From JAXHTY01 sp034189225 (GTDB taxonomy: Bacteria > Desulfobacterota > Desulfobacteria > Desulfobacterales > Desulfosudaceae), in NCBI GenBank assembly GCA_034189225.1, contig JAXHVL010000050.1:1-7472 (forward strand): a DNA stretch of 7,472 bases, read 5' to 3'. The translations under genes were made by a program, and so were the position numbers. The notes beneath the pieces were generated by a model. It was given only the letters and a program-made list of their open reading frames with translations. It searched no databases and was not told the origin of the DNA. Shown in pieces: positions 1 through 4,773 of this stretch (positions are counted from its first letter, which is position 1; every line of letters starts with the position of its first letter).

Positions 1-2
1 TG

Positions 3-203
3 GCGCTGATATATGTCAGCGCCATACGCACCGAAATACAAAAAGACGAAAAACTTAAATACTTCACAGTCAGGAAGGTCATGGAGGAGATGGAATCTCT
101 GGTCAAGGTTAAGTATTCAAATCGATATGGGCAGGTCTTTACTGAAACAACTCGCATTCAGCGGCGGATAATGGATATCTTCGGGATAGAGTTGCCATCA
201 TAG
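3..203 (+). CDS. Transposase, C-terminal fragment (IS1634/IS4-like group), cut by window start
   Basis: This is an open frame entering from the left edge and ending at TAG 201-203, giving 66 residues. The visible part reads as a hydrophobic helix (ALIYVSAIR), a charged stretch ending in KYFTVRKVMEEMES, then a short beta-rich piece and a closing helix with TETTRIQRRIMDIFGIELP. That order (helix, 'V.K...EL..L', 'T..T..Q..I...FGI') is the pattern I know from the C-termini of IS1634-type DDE transposases. The catalytic residues would lie upstream of the window, so whether the element is complete cannot be judged. The region is visibly more AT-rich than the genes to its right, which fits imported DNA. 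The family call rests on recalled C-terminal patterns only. Confidence 0.6.
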   Translation, partial: ALIYVSAIRTEIQKDEKLKYFTVRKVMEEMESLVKVKYSNRYGQVFTETTRIQRRIMDIFGIELPS

Positions 204-277
204 TTACAATTCTCGGGAATTCAGGATTGAAAAGCAGTCCCTCCCCCACTTTTCCGATAGTAAGACGATATTGAAAA

Positions 278-1654
278 TCAAACACCAACCGCCGCCACCT
301 GCTTCTTGATGTGGGACAGCAGTTCCCAGGAAAACCCCTCGGGAACGCAGGGCAACAGGGCGTTATTGGCAAAAACAGGATCGGCCGCCAGGTCATAGGG
401 CGAGGCGGCCACCGCCGCGGGCCACAATTGTGTGTGGGGAATGGGCGTATAGTAGGCCGGGATCGGGGTAATGCCGCTTTCGGCCACAATGCGAATGGCC
501 GCATCGATCTCGGCCAGCGCCTGTCCGGGCAATCCCACCAGCAGGTAGGCACCCACCTGATCCTGCCTGAACCCAGCCTGCTTCAGGCAGGCAACGGCAC
601 GGGCAAATGCTTCGGCGGTCACCTTGGCATCAAAAGCATCCCGGTCCTCAAAGGCGGCGGTCTCCAGCCCCAGCCGAACGGTGTGCATGCCGATTTGTTT
701 CATAAGGGTTGCCGTCCTTTCGGTAATTTCCTGAATATGCAGGGCGTTCGGGGTATGAAACCGCAGGGACCACCCCTTTTTTATAAGGGCTTCGGCCATG
801 GGGATAAAATAGGTTTCCCCCTTCACCAGAAGGGCGTCATCGTAAAACACGAAATCGCAAATCCCATGCTGTTGGTGCCAGAATTCGATTTCCGCCACCA
901 CCGAATCGGGGGATCGACGCTGCATGGGACCGGGATGCAGAAATGACGCGGCACAATAGGGGCATGAGAACGGGCACCCCCGGCTTGTCGCCAGAGGCAC
1001 ACAGGTCTGCCGGTTTTCCAAATCCAGGGCGGGATACGGCCAGGTGTCCATGTCCCCAGGATCAAACCGCAGGTCCGGCCGCCATCCGGTGTATCTGCCG
1101 ACCAGTTCCAGGATGTTATTCTCAGACGTTCCGGCGGCCACGGTATCCGCGCCGCTGTGACGACGGGCATGAGGCTCGCACAGTGCCGCATAGGTACCGC
1201 CCAGCACCACCGGTGTTTCCGGAAACATTTCCCTGATCATGGCGATGGTTTCCCGCACTCCCGGATACCAGTAGGTCATGATGGACGTTACCAGGACCAG
1301 ATCCGGAACGGGCACGTCTCGCAGGGATTCGGCAAACCATTTTTTTTTAATGCCATACCGGCTGTAGGTGCGCGGGATATGTTCCAGCCCTGCGGGCTTG
1401 TCAATGGGAGTCTTGAGGTAGGGGCCCCGGCCGCACCGGGCAGCAGGATCTGTTTTCAGTGCCTTTTGATGAAACCGGTCGGTGCAGTCGATATAGGAAA
1501 CATGAAATTCATGCTGCCGCAACACCGCGGCCAGGCTCAGAAGGCCCAGCGGCTTGGCCCAGAAATCGTATGCCGCAAAATCGTGAATCCAGGGGTTAAC
1601 ACAGAGAACGGAGGGAGCGCCTCTTTTTGCAAAACCATCAGTCATCTTCGTCAT
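278..1654 (-). CDS. B12-binding-type radical SAM protein
   Basis: The 458-residue protein has two domains. Residues about 14-190 look like a cobalamin-binding-type Rossmann domain (VLCVNPW, then PLGLLSLAAVLRQ, DLVLVTSIMTYWYPG and VVLGGTYAAL). From about residue 215 there is a radical SAM core with the [4Fe-4S] motif C227-x3-C231-x2-C234 in the context TSRGCPFSCPYC. Later strands fit the TIM barrel (DFVFYDDALL, LRFHTPNALH, RLGLETA, GAYLLVGLPGQ). No DxHxxG cobalamin-ligand motif is visible in the N-domain, so B12, if bound, may be held without a lower His ligand. The start is uncertain: ATG at 1654 or ATG at 1645, neither with a clear Shine-Dalgarno (SD) sequence. Both overlap the end of the upstream AhbB-like gene (stop 1640-1638), so translation is probably coupled. 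The substrate is unknown. It is not AhbC or AhbD, which are shorter, lack the B12-type N-domain and belong to a different radical SAM subgroup. Confidence 0.85.
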   Translation of the reverse strand: MTKMTDGFAKRGAPSVLCVNPWIHDFAAYDFWAKPLGLLSLAAVLRQHEFHVSYIDCTDRFHQKALKTDPAARCGRGPYLKTPIDKPAGLEHIPRTYSRYGIKKKWFAESLRDVPVPDLVLVTSIMTYWYPGVRETIAMIREMFPETPVVLGGTYAALCEPHARRHSGADTVAAGTSENNILELVGRYTGWRPDLRFDPGDMDTWPYPALDLENRQTCVPLATSRGCPFSCPYCAASFLHPGPMQRRSPDSVVAEIEFWHQQHGICDFVFYDDALLVKGETYFIPMAEALIKKGWSLRFHTPNALHIQEITERTATLMKQIGMHTVRLGLETAAFEDRDAFDAKVTAEAFARAVACLKQAGFRQDQVGAYLLVGLPGQALAEIDAAIRIVAESGITPIPAYYTPIPHTQLWPAAVAASPYDLAADPVFANNALLPCVPEGFSWELLSHIKKQVAAVGV

Positions 1655-2117
1655 TAAAATAGACCATGGACGTCTTCTTCAGCTCACGCCGGCTGAAAAG
1701 CACTTTGTAATCTTCCACGCCCACGGCAGTGGCCATTTCCCTGGTGGTGTCGCGGCAACCCGCCTCGTCCGTGGCATGAACCATGGTATAAAGATTAAAG
1801 GGCCAGGTCGGCGCGGGATCCCGCCGGTAACAATGAGAGACAGCTTTAAAGCCGGCAAATCGCTGCCCCACTTCGGCGATGCGGTCTTCCGGTATCGACC
1901 ATGCCACCATGGCATTGGCCCGGATTCCCGACCGCTGATGCCGAAGGGTAGCACCGAAACGCCGAATGACACCCCGCTCGCAAAGGGATTGCAGGGTACT
2001 GATCACCGATTCCTCGGACAGACCGATTTCTTCCGCAATGGCCTTGTAGGGCCGCGATGTCACGGGGATATCCCCCTGAATGGCCGCAATAATTTTCTTT
2101 TCATCGTCTTTGAGCAT
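1638..2117 (-). CDS. ahbB: AhbB-like siroheme decarboxylase (Lrp/AsnC fold)
   Basis: The protein has 159 residues. Residues about 5-53 form an AsnC-type winged helix-turn-helix (YKAIAEEIGLSEESVISTLQSL, GVIRRFG), and the rest is the ferredoxin-like RAM-type domain. Hallmarks of the AhbA/AhbB/NirDL decarboxylase family are present: RRFGATLRH (H60), ANAMVAW, AVSHCYRR (H95), WPFNLYTMVH (H114) and the closing RRELKKTSMVYF. In this family these proteins decarboxylate siroheme to 12,18-didecarboxysiroheme, the first step of the alternative heme pathway and of heme d1 synthesis; the active form is usually an AhbA-AhbB heterodimer. The ending resembles AhbB more than AhbA, but that assignment is from memory. 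No AhbA partner is in the window. Databases often label such proteins Lrp/AsnC regulators. The start ATG at 2117 has no SD within range and no other in-frame start before a stop. The gene overlaps the radical SAM gene downstream by 17 nt. Confidence 0.75.
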   Translation of the reverse strand: MLKDDEKKIIAAIQGDIPVTSRPYKAIAEEIGLSEESVISTLQSLCERGVIRRFGATLRHQRSGIRANAMVAWSIPEDRIAEVGQRFAGFKAVSHCYRRDPAPTWPFNLYTMVHATDEAGCRDTTREMATAVGVEDYKVLFSRRELKKTSMVYFNDEDD

Positions 2118-2154
2118 ATATGTTGATATAAAAGGCGACCGGCCCTCCTGTCAA
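2118..2154 (-). promoter_or_regulatory. Sigma-70-type promoter of the ahbB-like/radical SAM operon, probably leaderless
   Basis: On the minus strand a perfect -35 box TTGACA (2154-2149) is followed after 18 bp by TATATC (2130-2125), a four-of-six match to TATAAT. Transcription would begin about 7 nt further on, at about 2118-2117, which is the A of the ATG codon or the base before it. The only purine-rich AGGAGGG nearby (about 2150-2143) lies between the two boxes and so would not be in the transcript. This geometry suggests a leaderless mRNA. Confidence 0.5.
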
Positions 2155-2183
2155 GCTTTTTCATCTCCATGTCCATTCAGTTC

Positions 2184-2212
2184 TTGACAAAACTCACCGG
2201 TACAACAAAAAT
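2184..2212 (+). promoter_or_regulatory. Possible sigma-70-type promoter for the patatin gene
   Basis: A perfect TTGACA (2184-2189) is followed after 17 bp by AAAAAT (2207-2212), a four-of-six -10 match, with an A/T-rich discriminator after it. It points away from the ahbB-like promoter, and the two -35 boxes are 29 bp apart. The predicted transcript start at about 2219 would leave a leader of roughly 95 nt before the patatin ATG. The -10 is weak, so the call is moderate. Confidence 0.4.
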
Positions 2213-2315
2213 AAGAGTTTAGATTTAGACAAGACGACACCTTGCCCCATGGAGTATAACAAAGGAGCCGGTTGCTGAATATTATAAAAAAAACCGGGCC
2301 ATATTGACATTAATA

Positions 2316-3245
2316 ATGACTACACCAAACGACAAAAAAATTTCTCTGGTACTGGGCAGCGGCGGAGCCCGTGGACTGGCGCATATCGGCGTCATTCAGT
2401 GGCTGGAAGAAAACGGCTACCGGATTGGCTCTATTGCCGGCTGCTCCATGGGGGCGCTAATCGGAGGCATCTACGCGGCCGGCAAACTGGATGTTTTTGA
2501 AAAATGGGTTCGCGCCATTACAAAACGGGATATCGTTGCCCTGATGGATATTTCCTGGCAGAAAAGCGGCCTGGTGAAAGGCGACAGAATCATCAATACC
2601 CTGAGAGATCTCGTGGGTGATATGGCCATTGAGGACTTATCAATGCCCTATACGGCCGTTGCAACCGATATCAAAAACGGTAAAGAGATCTGGATCAATT
2701 CGGGCTCTCTGTTTGATGCCATACGGGCGTCCATCTCACTTCCGCTGTTTTTTACCCCGTTTCGATGCAGCGGCACGGATTTTATTGACGGGGGCATCCT
2801 CAACCCAGTTCCCATAGCCCCCACCTTCGGGGATAAAACCGATATGACCATCGCCGTCAATCTTTGTGCTTCCGTGCGCAAATCCGACCCGCCGGAGCCT
2901 GTTCAGTCGCCGCCACCAGAAGAGCCGGGGTTCCGTGAAAAGATAAGTCGTTTTATCAAGTCCTTCCAGGACAATGACGATGAACCAGCGGAGCGGGAAA
3001 ACGACTGGGGCGCTAACGACATTATCAGCCGCGCTTTTGATATTATGCAAAGCTCAATAGCCCGGCAGAAACTGGCCGCTTACCCGCCGGATATTACCAT
3101 CGAAATCTCCCGGCAGGCCGGGGGCCTGCTGGAATTTGACCGGGCTGCGGAACTTATCGACCTCGGCTATCGCCAGGCCCGGGAACATTTTCGCAGGGAA
3201 CGCTTCGCCCCATCCTCCGCCGCAAAAGACATACAGGAGGACTGA
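2316..3245 (+). CDS. Patatin-like phospholipase (RssA-like)
   Basis: From ATG 2316 the protein has 309 residues, the usual size for single-domain bacterial patatins. The serine-aspartate dyad signature is complete: a glycine-rich oxyanion hole GSGGARG close to the N-terminus, the nucleophile elbow GCSMG with Ser44, and DGG with Asp158 (add 4 if counted from the alternative TTG at 2304). KSGLVKGDRI and the ASISLPLFFTPF stretch are also typical. It should hydrolyse acyl esters of lipids. There is no signal peptide, so it is cytosolic or on the inner face of the membrane. Between the catalytic core and the final helical part is a Pro/Glu-rich insert (around DPPEPVQSPPPEEPG and NDDEPAEREND) that is probably flexible. 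Neither ATG 2316 nor TTG 2304 has an SD in range; the only good one (AAAGGAG, 2261-2267) is about 50 nt upstream. No clear terminator follows. Confidence 0.9.
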   Translation: MTTPNDKKISLVLGSGGARGLAHIGVIQWLEENGYRIGSIAGCSMGALIGGIYAAGKLDVFEKWVRAITKRDIVALMDISWQKSGLVKGDRIINTLRDLVGDMAIEDLSMPYTAVATDIKNGKEIWINSGSLFDAIRASISLPLFFTPFRCSGTDFIDGGILNPVPIAPTFGDKTDMTIAVNLCASVRKSDPPEPVQSPPPEEPGFREKISRFIKSFQDNDDEPAERENDWGANDIISRAFDIMQSSIARQKLAAYPPDITIEISRQAGGLLEFDRAAELIDLGYRQAREHFRRERFAPSSAAKDIQED

Positions 3246-3340
3246 CCGCCTTCTTCAGCAAAACAGATATAACCGCACAGTCTCCTTAGGATCTGTCAAT
3301 TTTTAGCCCGTCCGCATTGGCGCCTGCTTTTCAGGAACGG

Positions 3341-3369
3341 TTGAAAACAATGGCGATCTGTTGTATTGA
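3341..3369 (+). promoter_or_regulatory. Possible promoter for the 131-aa gene and DUF1848 gene
   Basis: TTGAAA (3341-3346, five of six) is followed after exactly 17 bp by TATTGA (3364-3369, three of six). The predicted start at about 3376 lies just ahead of a good ribosome binding site, AAGGAG at 3393-3398. The 163-nt gap after the patatin gene also suggests a separate transcript. The weak -10 keeps confidence low. Confidence 0.35.
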
Positions 3370-3408
3370 ATGGTCTACTGATGGTTCAAAAAAAGGAGAA
3401 GACAATCC

Positions 3409-3804
3409 ATGACACAGGAAAACGATATCGTTCTGATTTATTTTGAAGACGAGCCCATGATCTTTGCGCGGGTGGAGCACATTACCGCGGACCACAAGAA
3501 AGACTGGTTCCAGGTGACCCTTCTGGTTCTCGGTCTACCTCTGAAAACCGTCACCTGGATATTGCGCGAGGAATATATCAACGGCGCCGAATTCACCATG
3601 GACGGTAAAAAGATGAGAATGGAAAAGGTGGTCAGTCCGGTCCCCTCGGAGAAATCCGAAGACAAAGAATCGTCATCGGACACTCCCCGGAAGGATGGCC
3701 GGGATACGGCGGCCGGCGGCAGGGGCGACAGCGGTGACGCCCGGGTCATCACTTTCCCCGGTCTGCCCGGGGAAAAAGGGAAGCCCCGGGATGATGGGGC
3801 ATAA
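3409..3804 (+). CDS. Conserved small protein of unknown function with acidic, disordered C-terminal tail
   Basis: The gene encodes 131 residues and starts at an ATG with a good SD (AAGGAG, 10 nt upstream). Residues 1 to about 80 look like a folded, beta-rich domain: alternating hydrophobic strands (DIVLIYFEDEPMIFARVEHI, WFQVTLLVLG, VTWILREEYI) and a closing FTMDGKKMRMEKV. I have the impression of similar hypothetical proteins in sulfate reducers, but cannot name a domain. From about residue 81 the sequence turns into a charged, Ser/Gly/Asp-rich tail without hydrophobic residues, ending with a collagen-like PGLPGEKGKP, so it is probably disordered. There is no signal peptide or membrane segment. 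The DUF1848 gene begins 2 nt after the stop, so the two are almost certainly co-expressed. I cannot assign a function; an RNA- or protein-binding accessory role is only a guess. Confidence 0.8.
   Translation: MTQENDIVLIYFEDEPMIFARVEHITADHKKDWFQVTLLVLGLPLKTVTWILREEYINGAEFTMDGKKMRMEKVVSPVPSEKSEDKESSSDTPRKDGRDTAAGGRGDSGDARVITFPGLPGEKGKPRDDGA
3753..3800 (+). promoter_or_regulatory. Alternative hairpins at the 131-aa gene/DUF1848 junction
   Basis: Three stems can form in the mRNA. A: TTTCCCCGG (3753-3761) with CCGGGGAAA (3767-3775), a perfect 9 bp with a 5-nt loop. B: CCCGGGG (3766-3772) with CCCCGGG (3784-3790), a perfect 7 bp. C: GCCCC (3783-3787) with GGGGC (3796-3800), 5 bp. B excludes A and C. 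Stem C hides the only SD-like G-run in front of the DUF1848 ATG at 3807. Ribosomes finishing the upstream gene (stop 3802-3804) would open it, which suggests translational coupling. The stems are seen directly; the regulation is inferred. Confidence 0.4.
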
Positions 3805-3806
3805 AC

Positions 3807-4679
3807 ATGAAAACCGTTATTTCCGCCTCCCGGCGCACCGATATTCCCGCCTTTTACATGGACTGGTTCATGGCAGGAATCAAGGAGGGAACCTTTGAGG
3901 TTGTCAACCCTTACAACCGAACCGTGCGCCAGGTACCGGCCGGTCCCGATGAAGTTCATACCATCGTGTTCTGGTCCAAAAACTTCGGGTCTTTTCTTGA
4001 CATGGGCTACGGGGAAACCCTTGTCCGCCGGGGGTATCATCTTTTTTTCAATTTTACGGTAAACTCGAAAGACCGTCTGCTGGAGCCCAATCTGCCGCCG
4101 CTCGACGTCCGCCTTTCCCAGCTTGCCGAGATTGCGAGACGGTTCGGCCCGGAACGAATCCACTGGCGGTTTGACCCTATCTGTTTCTACACCACGGCGA
4201 ACGGCGACCTGGCCAACAACCTGAAAGACTTCTCCGCGATTGCCGATGCCGCGGCAGAAGCGGGTATACGCCGGTGCATCACCAGCTTCATGGACAATTA
4301 TGCAAAAACAAAAAACCGAACCGCCCATATGCCGGACGTCACCTTTGTGTCACCGGACCCTGAAAAACAGGTGCATATCATTAACCGAATGGCGTCCCAG
4401 CTTGAAAACCGCGGAATGGCCCTGCATACCTGCTGCGAAAAGGCGCTGACAGAGGCTCTTCCCGCCACATCATCGGTCACACCCAGCGCCTGTATTCCCA
4501 ACACGCTTTTCATGGAACTGGACGGCGGAGAGATATCCACCCGGAAGGACACCGGTCAGCGGGTGGCACAGGGCTGCGGCTGCAAGGTTTCCATTGACAT
4601 CGGCAGTTACGATAAACACCCCTGCTTTCACAACTGCCTGTTCTGCTATGCCAATCCGCAAACGCCGCCTTCATACTGA
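3807..4679 (+). CDS. DUF1848 family protein with C-terminal radical-SAM-like cysteine cluster
   Basis: The protein has 290 residues. The N-terminus ISASRRTDIPAFYMDWF is the DUF1848 signature, followed by VVNPYNRTVRQV, IVFWSKN, HLFFNFTVN, IHWRFDPICFY and ITSFMDNYAKTKN, a barrel-like alternation of strands and helices. The C-terminus holds C257-x-C259 in GCGCKVSIDIGSYD and then C273-x3-C277-x2-C280 (PCFHNCLFCYANP), the spacing of a radical SAM [4Fe-4S] site. C209-C210 (HTCCEKAL) are additional candidate ligands. In ordinary radical SAM enzymes this motif lies near the start of the barrel, whereas here it lies at the end, as in the family generally; Pfam notes this resemblance as I recall. The activity is unknown. 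The gene follows the 131-aa gene by 2 nt. Its TGA stop lies inside a 58-bp repeat that also supplies a terminator-like hairpin. Confidence 0.9.
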   Translation: MKTVISASRRTDIPAFYMDWFMAGIKEGTFEVVNPYNRTVRQVPAGPDEVHTIVFWSKNFGSFLDMGYGETLVRRGYHLFFNFTVNSKDRLLEPNLPPLDVRLSQLAEIARRFGPERIHWRFDPICFYTTANGDLANNLKDFSAIADAAAEAGIRRCITSFMDNYAKTKNRTAHMPDVTFVSPDPEKQVHIINRMASQLENRGMALHTCCEKALTEALPATSSVTPSACIPNTLFMELDGGEISTRKDTGQRVAQGCGCKVSIDIGSYDKHPCFHNCLFCYANPQTPPSY

Positions 4680-4732
4680 ACAGCAACACGTGCCCAGCCC
4701 CTTGCCGCGCAGCCGGGCAGGGACGGTTTTTT
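4675..4732 (+). repeat. 58-bp intergenic repeat, copy 1, overlapping the DUF1848 stop codon
   Basis: Positions 4675-4732 match 7324-7381 in the same orientation at 53 of 58 bases (differences at repeat positions 13, 23, 32, 42 and 49). The match begins 2 nt before the DUF1848 TGA and ends exactly at the end of the T6 run. The next bases differ between copies. Confidence 0.9.
4699..4732 (+). terminator. Rho-independent-like terminator of the DUF1848 transcript
   Basis: The stem CCCT(T)GCC (4699-4706) pairs with GGCAGGG (4716-4722), seven pairs with one bulged T and a 9-nt loop. ACGG and six T (4727-4732) follow. The four-base gap between stem and T-run is slightly long. In addition, GACGG (4722-4726) can pair with CCGTC (4738-4742), so the T-run may itself be looped out. 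Confidence 0.5.
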
Positions 4733-4773
4733 ACAAAGCCGTCACGAAGAAATCAGGCAGAGGAGAAACTTCC

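Noticed and set aside
207..220. Hairpin AATTC-TCGG-GAATT as a terminator for the transposase or the radical SAM gene.
   Set aside because: The stem is only five mostly A/T pairs and there is no T-run on either strand.
311..1657. Plus-strand frames of up to 211 codons inside the radical SAM gene.
   Set aside because: The minus strand encodes a full radical SAM protein; the opposite frames are Gly/Arg/His-rich shadows with no motifs.
1638..2117. Annotation of the AsnC-fold protein as a plain Lrp/AsnC transcription regulator.
   Set aside because: It carries the conserved His and Arg motifs of siroheme decarboxylases and their typical C-terminus, so the enzyme family fits better; DNA binding cannot be excluded.
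3246..3408. Weak stem CCTG-CTTTT-CAGG (around 3322-3334) as a patatin terminator.
   Set aside because: It has only four base pairs and no T-run after it; it could easily be chance.
3438..4328. A 296-codon minus-strand open frame across the 131-aa gene and DUF1848.
   Set aside because: It is antisense to two genes with good start context and family motifs, and its translation has no coherent fold or motif.
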